Source of the DNA: Anaerolineaceae bacterium 4572_78
Lineage (GTDB): Bacteria; Chloroflexota; Anaerolineae; 4572-78
Assembly (NCBI GenBank): GCA_002084875.1
Contig: NBMH01000024.1
Location: forward strand, 1 to 49,220
Direction: 5' to 3'
Length of the DNA stretch: 49,220 nt
Both the position numbers and the translations under genes were made by a program. Under the pieces are notes generated by a model that saw only the letters and a program-made list of their open reading frames with translations, had not been told where the DNA came from and ran no database searches. The stretch's first letter is position 1, and each line of letters opens with the position of its first letter. Shown here in pieces: positions 9,214 through 18,107 of the stretch.

Positions 9214-9993
9214 ATGAACCGAGTAAATTCAAAACATCGTCCAAAAACAAATCATCTTCGACTAGATGTGCTTATAAATAGTAGCCAATTTATGTTGGCA
9301 ATTTCAGGGGCAACGTTTTTTATTGCATTAATAGTTATAATCTGGGGCATGATGTTTCCTAATCAGGTAAACTCAATCTCTGTAGAAATGCCAGCTATTT
9401 TACCTACACCAACCGCGGAATCTGACCTTGTTTCACAACCACATGTGCCTAGTATTGACTCCAAACCTCTATTGGTTGGAATCGTTTCAGGACATGCGGG
9501 ATATGACTCAGGGGCTGTTTGTGATGATGGTTTAACAGAGGCTGAGATTAATCGCAACATCGCCCTTGAAGTGACAAATTTACTTGAGCAACGTGGAATC
9601 ACTGTTAATTTGTTAGAGGAATTTGACGACCGATTGCCTGGCTATCAAGCAGATGCTTTGGTGAGCATTCATGCCGATAGTTGCAATGTTCCTGGTGCTA
9701 CAGGATTTAAGGTTGCTCGACCAGTGCTTAGCAGTATTCCACAAATCGAGGACAAACTTGTTGATTGTTTGATTAGTGAATATCATGCCACAACGAAGTT
9801 GCCCGAACATCCTGGCAGTATTACTCATAATATGAGATATTATCACATTTTCAAGAAAATTGCCTTACAAACACCATCAGTCATCATCGAAACGGGCTTT
9901 CTTCTTGACGACCGTTTTATTTTAGAACATCGTCCCGAAGTGGTAGCTAGAGGAATAGTATCAGGAATTGTTTGTTTTTTAGAACCCAAATAA
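9214..9993 (+). CDS. N-acetylmuramoyl-L-alanine amidase (Amidase_3), membrane-anchored
   Basis: It cleaves the bond between N-acetylmuramic acid and L-alanine in peptidoglycan. Residues 28-50 form one hydrophobic segment, a signal anchor placing the catalytic part outside the membrane. A proline/threonine-rich linker follows (about 60-85), then the zinc amidase domain. Zinc ligands are H94 (SGHAGYDSG), E109 (LTEAEINRN) and H153 (VSIHADS); the catalytic acid is E226 (VIIETGFL). At 259 residues it is a minimal enzyme without SPOR, LysM or AMIN targeting domains. The start is the only plausible ATG, but no ribosome binding site precedes it. It stands alone between serA and a convergent protease gene. 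Confidence in the family is high; the physiological role (cell separation or turnover) is inferred. Confidence 0.9.
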   Translation: MNRVNSKHRPKTNHLRLDVLINSSQFMLAISGATFFIALIVIIWGMMFPNQVNSISVEMPAILPTPTAESDLVSQPHVPSIDSKPLLVGIVSGHAGYDSGAVCDDGLTEAEINRNIALEVTNLLEQRGITVNLLEEFDDRLPGYQADALVSIHADSCNVPGATGFKVARPVLSSIPQIEDKLVDCLISEYHATTKLPEHPGSITHNMRYYHIFKKIALQTPSVIIETGFLLDDRFILEHRPEVVARGIVSGIVCFLEPK

Positions 9994-9997
9994 GCAT

Positions 9998-10090
9998 GTA
10001 ACCGTTCACCCCACCATACTCAGGGGAACAATTTTACTCCCCTTTTCCTCGTAGGGGAAGGGCTGGGGGGCGGGGTATACTAACAATAAG
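9998..10090 (+). repeat. Family C repeat between convergent genes
   Basis: It begins GTAACCGTTCACCCC and runs through a C-rich and G-rich hairpin to GGGGTATACTAACAA. It starts five bases after the amidase stop and ends close to the protease stop at 10118, so it fills the convergent gap and could act as a bidirectional terminator. Confidence 0.8.
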
Positions 10091-10117
10091 CATGCAAAAT
10101 TAGTAGCCATTCCATGT

Positions 10118-13100
10118 CTAATTTTTCATGACAATCGGCAAATAGACCTGATGGCTGTAGTTAATGAATCGGGAATTAATATCCAAATCAATGCTCAAGG
10201 CGGGGTCACCGAACAAGGTAAATGTATCTAGCAAATCTTGATGAAAACCAAATTCATAAAGTTGTAATTTTCCTGCTAGAATTGCTTCAGCTAAAAACAT
10301 GGTTTGCTTACCTTGTTGCTGATTGTTTAGCAGTACTTGGTAAAATCCTGCATGCAATTGATTGTGTCCTGTTGAAATGCCTAACCCTGTGCTTGACCAT
10401 ATAGCAATTGCCCCGCCTTTATCATGACGCAACAGGGTTTCATCAAATGTGTCATATTCAGGATGATGAAAAAATCCTGTGAAGCAAGTCATTTCTAAAA
10501 ATATTGGCAAGCGATAACCGTTTTGAAATTGTGTGATGTCATTTAAGAGAGGGTCATTATTCCAGAATAAAAATCCTTCCTCTGCCCACTGATGCCATGA
10601 GCTGTGCCCATGAAACGAAATTAACCCCGCTCCACGATTGATTTTTGATATTAGGTTTTGACGTAATTTTTCCGAATCAGTATAAAAGGGAGATAATTGA
10701 ACTGTGCCAGTATATTCAGGATTATAATACAGACGCTCACCGATAAATGGCTCATCAATTTCGTTAAAAATATTATCTGAGTCTTGATAAAAATCGCCGG
10801 CGGTATCAATATTATCGGTGACAAATAACTGATGTGCATACCAACTTCCCATGACAGAATTTGTTTCATAATTTATGATTTTATCCACAATAACAGCCAA
10901 TTCCTCATTGGAATTTACAGGGAAACGCCCAATCACCATGTCGGGGAATTTACCCGAAACACCATCTCCTCCCGATAATGTAACCAGCCGATTATCAGTG
11001 GCAGTTTCGCCAAACCATGGGTCAACTTGAACAAGATGTGGAGGAATAAACATATTCGGATTCCAGCCTGTGTTATTCTTGAAATCATAACTCCCATCAC
11101 CAACCAAAAGAACATAAGCAGGTGCTGGCTTTGTCCAATTATCAAACGCATCTTGCAAAAATATTTTTATCAAATTTGGGTCTAAATTACCTGCCCCGTA
11201 GGTATCATAAATTGCATCTACGTCAACAGTCATCACCCGCAATCCTTTGTTTTGATGATGAGTTGCTAAGGGAGCAATACCTGTCATAAAATCAGAGTGG
11301 CTGATAATAATGTAATCTGCCCCCTGTGGTGGGGCAGTTATTTTTTTTGCCGATTCGAAACGGACAGGGGATTTAAACTGGTTATTGGGAATGATGAGAT
11401 AACGGGCAGGTACGGCATCGGTGTCGCCAATTGTCAAATCAAAACCACTCTCCACAGGAATTAGATTATAATCTGTAACTGTCATGGGATTATCGGGATT
11501 AGTGACATCATAAACAGTTGCTTTTGAATTGAGGCGAATGGTGTATGCTTTCGGCTCATTTTCCCCGTCGATGATAAACTGCTCGTCATGTCCGACTTGT
11601 GCTATCGGATAGCGAAAACTCAAGGCATCTAGTAACGTTTGTTCAATGGTTACATTCTCAATACCTGGCAAGGAAAATGTTACATGATTTTCGCCTGAAT
11701 TTAGATATGTCGTTGGCACAGTAAATATATGAGAAAAGGGTTCAAATGCCTGACCTTCTACCTGCCCAATGTATGTATCATTTATGCTAACATCAACCCG
11801 ATGGTCAACTTGTGGGGATGGATTGCTAAATCCTTGTAACCATACACTTAAGTAAGCATTGCTATCTGTTGTTGAGGTAGCATGCAAATTAATCGTTGCA
11901 GTAATTATTGGACGGGCTTCCAAATGGAGGCTTTGCCAATACCAGCGGTCGCCATTTCGAGAATCATGGATAGGAATATACAAACGATTTTCTTCGACAA
12001 AATTCGTGTGCCAGGCGACACCCGACGATAAATCATCTGGATTCCCTGATTTTGTTTCCATGCGGATACCATTTTGTTGACCGTAGCTTAGAAAATAAGC
12101 ATCAGTGTTTGAATAGCGGCTTTCAAAAGGTTGAGCATAAAACATGATACGGTCGGTGTTGTCGAAAATGCCATCTTCTTGACCTTCGACGATGATGCTT
12201 ATTTCTTGGAGTGCGAAATCATTTTCGCTATGGTCAGCCCCATGTGTCAAACGAAATGTACGAGGGTCAAGCGTATCAAGTGGTAAACCTGCTGAAATAA
12301 GATGTGTGTAATCGAGCATGTAAAGTCCCATATCGTCTACAATCACTTTAACAGTATTTTCAAAATTCGGTTTGGCATGGAGCGTCAACGCTTGCTCTGA
12401 CATGAAAAAGCAAGATTTTTCGTTCCTGTTTTTATTATCTACTTTCCATTGCAATGACTCAGGATTGAGCAATGATTGACCAAGCACATCATCAAATGTA
12501 TCCGAATCTTGGTTATGCAAAAGTTTAAGCTTTTGCATGCCTACAAAAGTTATTTTCAATTTGATAAAACGTAATATTTCTATTTCGTCGCTGACATGGT
12601 TGACCCGAATTGGATTAATCCTCAAACGGCTAAAACGATTTTCTCGAAATGACTCCGTGCTATCAAGATGGGCAAATTCTGTTGGGTAAAAGGCATCGGC
12701 ATGATAAATTGATTCATCGGGAATTATCCGCGTTGGAGCAGAAGTGGGGAATGATTGACTCCAATCCTGAAAATCAAGCGGTTGTGGTTGTGATGCTGGC
12801 AAAATGGGATGTAGCAATGTCGTAGTTACTGTTTCAATAGCCATGATTTCAATGGTTGCCTCACCTGTCGGCGGTAAACCCACCAGCCGACTATAAATTG
12901 GTAATTGTGGATGTCCTGCTTGTGCCGAGTATGGCAAATTTGCCATACTTAACTTAGTGTATGTTGTATCATCAACATGAACCGTGCCTAAATGAAAATC
13001 GGATGGTGACCATGTTAAAATAAGTCCCGATTCATCTGACCTTAAAATGGTCGGTTCATGTGCTTGAACAACGGTACATGTCAAGCTGAAGTATGTTATT

Positions 13101-13132
13101 AATATGGTGAGAATCATAGGAAATCGTATCAT
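10118..13132 (-). CDS. Secreted C25 (gingipain-like) cysteine protease
   Basis: This secreted protein has 1004 residues. A signal peptide ends near VVQAHE. Then come a long beta-rich pro-region and linker (about 25-600) and the caspase-like catalytic domain (about 610-985). The catalytic His lies in SFHGHSS (H841) and the nucleophile in EMTCFTG (C883), the conserved pair of family C25. The C-terminus (HQVYLPIVMKN) resembles the short YLP...K/N tails of many Anaerolineae exported proteins (recalled, not verified). The start is ATG 13132 because AGAGGAG lies just upstream; an ATG seven codons earlier overlaps that site. A family A core is translated inside the pro-region as NEKSCFFMSEQALTLHA (12378-12427) without breaking the frame. 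It diverges from tRNA-Cys with its own promoter. Confidence 0.85.
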   Translation of the reverse strand: MIRFPMILTILITYFSLTCTVVQAHEPTILRSDESGLILTWSPSDFHLGTVHVDDTTYTKLSMANLPYSAQAGHPQLPIYSRLVGLPPTGEATIEIMAIETVTTTLLHPILPASQPQPLDFQDWSQSFPTSAPTRIIPDESIYHADAFYPTEFAHLDSTESFRENRFSRLRINPIRVNHVSDEIEILRFIKLKITFVGMQKLKLLHNQDSDTFDDVLGQSLLNPESLQWKVDNKNRNEKSCFFMSEQALTLHAKPNFENTVKVIVDDMGLYMLDYTHLISAGLPLDTLDPRTFRLTHGADHSENDFALQEISIIVEGQEDGIFDNTDRIMFYAQPFESRYSNTDAYFLSYGQQNGIRMETKSGNPDDLSSGVAWHTNFVEENRLYIPIHDSRNGDRWYWQSLHLEARPIITATINLHATSTTDSNAYLSVWLQGFSNPSPQVDHRVDVSINDTYIGQVEGQAFEPFSHIFTVPTTYLNSGENHVTFSLPGIENVTIEQTLLDALSFRYPIAQVGHDEQFIIDGENEPKAYTIRLNSKATVYDVTNPDNPMTVTDYNLIPVESGFDLTIGDTDAVPARYLIIPNNQFKSPVRFESAKKITAPPQGADYIIISHSDFMTGIAPLATHHQNKGLRVMTVDVDAIYDTYGAGNLDPNLIKIFLQDAFDNWTKPAPAYVLLVGDGSYDFKNNTGWNPNMFIPPHLVQVDPWFGETATDNRLVTLSGGDGVSGKFPDMVIGRFPVNSNEELAVIVDKIINYETNSVMGSWYAHQLFVTDNIDTAGDFYQDSDNIFNEIDEPFIGERLYYNPEYTGTVQLSPFYTDSEKLRQNLISKINRGAGLISFHGHSSWHQWAEEGFLFWNNDPLLNDITQFQNGYRLPIFLEMTCFTGFFHHPEYDTFDETLLRHDKGGAIAIWSSTGLGISTGHNQLHAGFYQVLLNNQQQGKQTMFLAEAILAGKLQLYEFGFHQDLLDTFTLFGDPALSIDLDINSRFINYSHQVYLPIVMKN
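12378..12427 (-). repeat. Family A core inserted in frame in the C25 protease
   Basis: The 50-base core (TGGAGCGTCAACGCTTG... through CATGAAAAAGCAAGATTTTTCG) matches the intergenic copies at 22971-23020 and 19165-19293. It is a multiple of three in effect, because the reading frame continues on both sides. Confidence 0.85.
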
Positions 13133-13185
13133 AAAATTTACTCCTCTTTTCATTACTTTACTAAATTAAGATTAAATTCTAAATT

Positions 13186-13215
13186 AAGATAACATTTAAA
13201 GTAGCGATTTGTCAA
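13186..13215 (-). promoter_or_regulatory. Promoter of the C25 protease gene
   Basis: On the minus strand TTGACA and TATCTT are 18 bases apart, about 55 bases before the start codon. It lies back to back with the tRNA promoter. Confidence 0.6.
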
Positions 13216-13253
13216 ACTAACTACAATATTAGCATCTTAAAAATAAATCTAAC

Positions 13254-13281
13254 TTGACAAAAAAAATAAATGTGTTATAAT
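13254..13281 (+). promoter_or_regulatory. Consensus sigma70 promoter of tRNA-Cys
   Basis: Perfect TTGACA and TATAAT hexamers with a 16-base spacer lie 18 bases upstream of the tRNA. It is the best promoter match in the window, as expected for a stable RNA. Confidence 0.85.
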
Positions 13282-13299
13282 GATAATGTTGATTATTTA

Positions 13300-13371
<72 letters not shown>

Positions 13372-13382
13372 CTGATATGACC

Positions 13383-13411
13383 AAGTGGCTGACATAATGT
13401 CAGCCACTTTT
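13383..13411 (+). terminator. Rho-independent terminator after tRNA-Cys
   Basis: A perfect inverted repeat, AAGTGGCTGACAT and ATGTCAGCCACTT, around a single central base is followed by TT. It sits 12 bases after the tRNA. Confidence 0.75.
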
Positions 13412-13453
13412 ATGTTAAACTGTATATCGGCATCTTGCACAGACAGGATGTCC

Positions 13454-14072
13454 ATGATGTGTGAGGAGGAACTTATCAAACACAGAATTTTTAGCCTATT
13501 GATTGTTTTATTACTAATTCCAGCCTGCACGGGGCAATTTTGGGAAGAAGAAACCGTGATTCCGATACCGACTCCAACGCAAGTTGCGGTGATAATCACT
13601 CGTATTCCAACTGCAACCAACTTTCCGCATGTCGGTACAGTAACCCCAATACCACCAACTGCCACGCCAACCGTCACTTTTACCCCAAAATCACAAACAG
13701 CCGAAACCTTATTTGATGATGAAACTCTAGCCGAGTTAATGCAAGGAACTATTGCCTCGGGTGGGCTTGAAGTCGAAACTGAAATCTATTTATTCCGAGC
13801 ATAATGCTGATGGGAACAATTTACTACTTAGAGTTTTCTTAATTGAAGTAGGCAATGCTTTACGCACTATTCGTGCTTTTGATGGTGGCACTCTTAATGC
13901 TGATTTAGATAGTGCTTCGTTGGTTGTTTATGACCAAGGCGGTAAAATCATGGGAACAATGAAGGCTTCCATGCCTGAAATTGTCCGATTTCTAGACGGA
14001 AAGTCTACGGTAGATGAATCGCTTAGAGAGTTAGAGATAACAGGAATATTTGTAACGTTTTTGAAGGATTAG
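13454..14072 (+). pseudogene. Small lipoprotein of unknown function, frameshifted near 13795
   Basis: The first part is a lipoprotein: hydrophobic FSLLIVLLLIPAC with a lipobox Cys, then a Pro/Thr-rich linker. It ends after ETEIYLFRA at 13804. In the next frame the sequence runs on without interruption (EHNADGNNLLLRVFLIEVG... to 14072), ending in a folded-looking alpha/beta segment (SLVVYDQGGKIMGTMKASM). Removing one base from the TTCCGAG run at about 13793-13798 joins the two into one protein of about 205 residues. Several ATGs (13448, 13454, 13457) could start it; a strong AGGAGGA lies downstream of them with no normal start codon after it, so the start is uncertain. A sequencing error cannot be excluded. 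I do not recognise the family. Confidence 0.6.
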
Positions 14073-14090
14073 TATTGTTGGAGGTTCATA

Positions 14091-14696
14091 ATGGAACAGG
14101 ACGAAAAAGGGACTTTTGGCGATTTTGATGAAGCAAAGGCAATGAAATTCTTAAATATTCCTAACTACATTGATTGGGAATTTGATTTTACACCTAGTCC
14201 ACCAAACAGTTTTTTAGAAAAGGGTTTATACCTTGCTAGGAAACAAATTAGAACAAGCTCCAATGAAGAAGAACAAAAAGTATATGCCACGCTTGTGTTT
14301 TTGACAGCATTAGAAAATCGTTCATTACGCATGTGGCAAGAACGCTATATTGGCACGGAAAAGCCATTTCGTGGGCGGGTTGATTTTATTTTTACGCAAA
14401 GCCACATTATGCTTGAAACACCTTATGTTGTTGTATCAGAAGCAAAAAAGGAAGATTTTGAACAAGGTTGGGGACAATGTCTCATGGCAATGAAAACATG
14501 TCTGATGCTTAATAAAAAAGGGAAACATGTGTTTGATATGTTTGGTATTGTCAGTACAGGACGATTTTGGGAATTTGGTAAATTGACTGTGGATAATAAG
14601 TTTTATAAGTCCGAAGGTTACACTATGGCTCAGCCTGATATTTTGCTAGGCATTTTGGATTATATGTTTACCTTGAGTGAACAGAACATGACCTAG
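14091..14696 (+). CDS. PD-(D/E)XK-nuclease-like protein (paralogue 2 of 3)
   Basis: This 201-residue protein is related to the products at 1452-2060 and 25121-25741. It has GRVDFIF (D98), a strand ending SEAKKEDFEQGWGQC (E117, K119) and the shared FGIVSTGRFWEFG block. The ordered acidic, Glu-x-Lys and Gln residues match the PD-(D/E)XK core; activity is not proven. GGAGG precedes the ATG. The stop overlaps the first bases of a family A repeat. A cyclase/ATPase gene lies convergently on the other side of that repeat, so again this family sits next to a cyclase, as at 1452-3475, but in a different arrangement. Confidence 0.7.
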   Translation: MEQDEKGTFGDFDEAKAMKFLNIPNYIDWEFDFTPSPPNSFLEKGLYLARKQIRTSSNEEEQKVYATLVFLTALENRSLRMWQERYIGTEKPFRGRVDFIFTQSHIMLETPYVVVSEAKKEDFEQGWGQCLMAMKTCLMLNKKGKHVFDMFGIVSTGRFWEFGKLTVDNKFYKSEGYTMAQPDILLGILDYMFTLSEQNMT

Positions 14697-14809
14697 GACT
14701 GTTTAATGCTAGTTGTGGGGGCGTATGGCCATACGCCCTTACTATTAGGATTGAAAATCATGTCGAAAACACCCAAGCCATGTTTTTTGTTTTAGCATTA
14801 AACAACCCT
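14695..14809 (+). repeat. Family A element with both ends and an alternative core
   Basis: It has terminal repeats AGGACTGTTTAATGCTA and TTAGCATTAAACAACCCT and the distal arm (CACCCAAGCCATG). The usual double hairpin is replaced by a different palindrome at 14719-14738. It fills the gap between the convergent PD-(D/E)XK gene and the cyclase gene; the cyclase frame ends seven bases from its edge. Confidence 0.85.
14719..14738 (+). repeat. Perfect 20-base palindrome inside a family A element
   Basis: GGGCGTATGG and its exact complement abut. It occupies the place of the family A core, suggesting nested insertion or core exchange. Confidence 0.8.
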
Positions 14810-14815
14810 ACCTAC

Positions 14816-17176
14816 TCACAAACCTGCTTCTGACCAAATTTGTTCTTGTATTCCAACTTTTACCTCAAGGGTAACATCACTTTGGAGCATGTGGGCAATG
14901 ATGCGGTCTTCAAATTCACGCCCTAAAACCGAAGCAGCTTTAACCACATCTTTAACTGGCTGTGGCAGACGGTCTATGCGGGCAATCAATATAGCATTGA
15001 TACTACTCGGCAACTCACGAATAGCCGTTTCTTTTACCGTTAAAAATTTCCTTCCTTGAATATATTTATTTTCTATCAAACCATTTTCTTGAAAGTAATA
15101 AAGCATTTGTTGAGCATAAAAAGGATTACCTTGAGTTCGTTTTAGGAGAATCTGGTGTAAATCGTCATAAATTTTATTCCCCAAAGTAACTTCGGCTAAC
15201 AGTCGTAAATCTGACTCTGATAGTACATTTAAGTCTATAGTTTCCATAGGTGTTTCATCCGAAAGGGTTAAGGTTGGTTTTGAACCATCATCAGCATAAC
15301 GTGATGTGACCACTATAAAAATCGGATAACCACTGATATTACGGCTGAGGATGGTCAGAGCTTCATGCGAAGATTCGTCAAGCCAATGCAAGTCTTCCAA
15401 TTCAAACACAATTGGACTCACATGGCTTTCTGCTAGTAGTAACGTTTTGATGGCAAAAAGTACATTTTGATGACGTGTACTGGCATCCAACATTTCATAC
15501 AAAGAACCATCCCAACGCAAACCAACTAACGAGCCTAAGATAGAATCAATTCTTTTTAATTCACTTAATAAATGTGGAGCGACAATGCTTGTTTTGTCCA
15601 AAATTTGTAATTTGTCAATAAGTTGATTAAACCCTTTTTTAAAGGTCGCCTTATTTTTTTCATGTGAATCACCAGGCACTTGATTAAAATAGCGTTTCAT
15701 AAAATAGCTAAACGGATTAAATGCCCGTTGTAAAATTTGGTCAACCTGTCCCACGAACCAACGAACCTCGCCCCGTTCAGCTAAAGCTTTGCTCAGCTCA
15801 AATGACAAATGTGATTTCCCGATTCCAGGCTCACCGTAAATATAGGCAACACCAGCAAATTTACCTTCAAAAATCGGTTGGGCAGCCTCAATAAGACGCT
15901 TTAATTCTTGTTGCCTACCAATCATCACCTTGTCAAACACCTTTTCTTCAACCGACTTTTTCCCTGAAAACATGTACGTAGGTATTGGTTTGCTAAAGCC
16001 CTTGTAGGGAAAATCACCGACATGCTCAAACTTAAAGGTAGATTGGTCAGTAATATCTTCAGCAACCAAAACTTGTCCCCAGCCTGCTTTCATCATGAGC
16101 CGAGCCGAAAAATTGACCGAATTGCCCAGTGTGGTATATTCGCAACGCAAGGGTATCCCGACTATGCCCGCATACATCGAGCCACAAGTGATGCCTGCTC
16201 GCCAACTTAGATTTGGTAAATCTGCGGAATCGGCTAGACTTTCTTGTAATTCCGAAGTGAAATTCAATGTTCGTTCAACAGTATTTTCATAAGCAATTGG
16301 AGCCCCAAAAGAAATGAGAATGTTTCCGCCCTTATCCCCAAAATCCAAACGGTTGAAATAACCACCAAATCGGTCAACAGAATTAATGACTTGGGTAGTA
16401 AAAACATTTAATTCCTCTAAATTTGTTACACCTTTGAAGGAAATAAAAACGCTGGCAACATTTTTGAACTCACCTTGATATTTCGCCTTCAATAATCTTT
16501 CATGGAAAAAGGAAACGGGCAATGTAGAATATGGACTGGGGATGGGATACTTCGGCATGGTAACATCAAGATTAAAAGCATTCAATTTGTCATAATGGTC
16601 ATTGATTGGGCTGACCATGATGGCGTTTGATGGAAGCAACATTTGCAAAGAATGGTCTAGGACTATATCCCCTTTTCGACAATGATGCTCGGCACCCGCA
16701 CAACCATCAATGCCCATGCCTCTGAAAAAATAAGTTCTGTGCTTTTCATCGCCGATAATTCCCCACTCAACATACCCATGTGATAAGCCCATTTTTACAA
16801 CTAGGGGAAAGTCACCAAACGGTGTTTGTTGCAAGCCATGTATAGCAAATGTCTCTTTAATAGTTTGGCTTGCTAAACACATTGCCATGGCATGCTCATG
16901 GGAATCCTCCTGTTGTGGGAAAATAGCGGTAAAGGCATCCCCAGCAAATCCTGAAATATATCCGCCTCGTTCATAGACAGCAGTAATGACAGGCTGGAAG
17001 ACTAAATTTAGAATATCCGATAAAGTTTCGGCTCCTGCTTTGCCATGTTGCATCAATGTTTGGGTCATGGGCGTGAACCCTGAAATATCGAGAAACATCG
17101 TGGCAGCCATCAACTCACCAGTAAATTCATTAGCACGATGTTTATCATGAATAAAATGTGGCACAAGATGATACAC
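14816..17176 (-). CDS. Tandem class III cyclase plus ATPase, soluble-adenylyl-cyclase-like, C-terminally truncated
   Basis: This 786-residue protein has two class III cyclase domains and a STAND/AAA-type ATPase domain, the order of soluble adenylyl cyclases. Domain 1 (about 20-200) has both metal-binding Asp residues (FLDISGFT, D30; GFAGDAFTAIF, D80). In domain 2 (about 235-410) the first of these is replaced (FISFKGVT), but the transition-state Asn and Arg are kept (LGNSVNFSARL), so the halves probably form one active site. The ATPase (about 430-780) has Walker A GEPGIGKS and Walker B ELEDLHWLDES. The start is GTG with AAAAAAGGAG upstream. The frame stops after QEQIWSEAGL, where the relative at 2064-3475 continues for about 95 residues, so the TPR-like end is lost next to a family A element. 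The product is probably cAMP (inference); activity of the truncated form is uncertain. Confidence 0.85.
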   Translation of the reverse strand: MYHLVPHFIHDKHRANEFTGELMAATMFLDISGFTPMTQTLMQHGKAGAETLSDILNLVFQPVITAVYERGGYISGFAGDAFTAIFPQQEDSHEHAMAMCLASQTIKETFAIHGLQQTPFGDFPLVVKMGLSHGYVEWGIIGDEKHRTYFFRGMGIDGCAGAEHHCRKGDIVLDHSLQMLLPSNAIMVSPINDHYDKLNAFNLDVTMPKYPIPSPYSTLPVSFFHERLLKAKYQGEFKNVASVFISFKGVTNLEELNVFTTQVINSVDRFGGYFNRLDFGDKGGNILISFGAPIAYENTVERTLNFTSELQESLADSADLPNLSWRAGITCGSMYAGIVGIPLRCEYTTLGNSVNFSARLMMKAGWGQVLVAEDITDQSTFKFEHVGDFPYKGFSKPIPTYMFSGKKSVEEKVFDKVMIGRQQELKRLIEAAQPIFEGKFAGVAYIYGEPGIGKSHLSFELSKALAERGEVRWFVGQVDQILQRAFNPFSYFMKRYFNQVPGDSHEKNKATFKKGFNQLIDKLQILDKTSIVAPHLLSELKRIDSILGSLVGLRWDGSLYEMLDASTRHQNVLFAIKTLLLAESHVSPIVFELEDLHWLDESSHEALTILSRNISGYPIFIVVTSRYADDGSKPTLTLSDETPMETIDLNVLSESDLRLLAEVTLGNKIYDDLHQILLKRTQGNPFYAQQMLYYFQENGLIENKYIQGRKFLTVKETAIRELPSSINAILIARIDRLPQPVKDVVKAASVLGREFEDRIIAHMLQSDVTLEVKVGIQEQIWSEAGL

Positions 17177-17199
17177 TATTATCTCCTTTTTTCTAGAAC

Positions 17200-17244
17200 C
17201 TCACCACAACCCAACTCTTGCACAGGGAAAGGGCTATGGTCAAA
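17200..17244 (-). repeat. Degenerate family C fragment
   Basis: CCTCACCACAACCCAACTC, then CACAGGGAAAGGGCTATGGTC, looks like a decayed family C copy between the cyclase gene and the epimerase remnant. The match is weak. Confidence 0.35.
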
Positions 17245-18107
17245 CTAATATAAACCAAGTTCACTTTTATACCAAGCTAATGTTTGCATCACACCTTCCT
17301 CAAGGGGTGTGCTTTGAAAACCAAGTGTGTCCCTAGCTTTTTGGCTGTCAACCATCCAATTATGAAAAACATAATATTGCAAATTTATTGGATAAAATGG
17401 CTCCCGTTGAGTAATAGTCGCCAATCCCTCCAAAAATCGGGCAAAATTTAACATGATGATTTTTGGGAAATTCAGTCGCCAAGTTGATTTATTTGACAAA
17501 CGGCTGACAAGAAGATTAAACTCATTATGGGAAACACTTTCACCACTAATGTTATACATTTCGCCAGATTTACCCAATCGCATGGCAGATTCAATGCCAT
17601 GTGCCGCATCCTTTACGAAGCAAGGAAATGTAATATATTTTCCTCCGTCAAGTTTTACCCGCCAGCCGCGTAAAAATTCCTCAAAGAAAAGCCGATTAAG
17701 AGCATAACGACCATGCAAACCATACAATGCCCCCAACCGAAGAATGATAGTATCCATGCCATGTTGCTTATGATATGTTTGAACAATTTTTTCTGCTCGT
17801 AGTTTACTACATTGGTATGGGTCAACTGGCTTAGGCAGGCTTGATTCGGTGATTACCATGTCCGACGATGGGGCTCAAAACGAAAATGAGCCGCGGCATG
17901 AATAACGATGTCACAACCTGCCACCGCTTTGTCAACCGAAACTAAATCTCTCACATCACCAACAGCAATCTGTATTTTATCGAATTTATCAAGAAATGCA
18001 ATATCGCTGCTAGGACGGACTAAAACACGAATATCATACCCTTGTTTATAAAGCTCCTCGACAAGAGTTTTTCCTAAGAAGCCAGTTGCTCCTGTAATTA
18101 AAATCAT
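17245..18107 (-). pseudogene. NAD-dependent epimerase/dehydratase (extended SDR) with internal deletion
   Basis: The N-terminal half starts at ATG 18107 and shows the Rossmann motif TGATGFLGKTL and VIHAAAHFRF, then meets a stop after EPHRRTW. The C-terminal half, in another frame, begins SSDMVITESSLPKP and contains the catalytic YxxxK (DPYQCSKLRAEKIV) and the rest of an SDR sugar-epimerase or dihydroflavonol-reductase type protein to 17245. About 45-50 residues between these parts (the segment normally holding the catalytic Ser/Thr) are absent, so both a deletion and a frame change occurred around 17855-17880. The start overlaps the stop of the upstream GT2 gene by ATGA, showing it was once translationally coupled to it. 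It cannot make an active enzyme as read. Confidence 0.85.
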
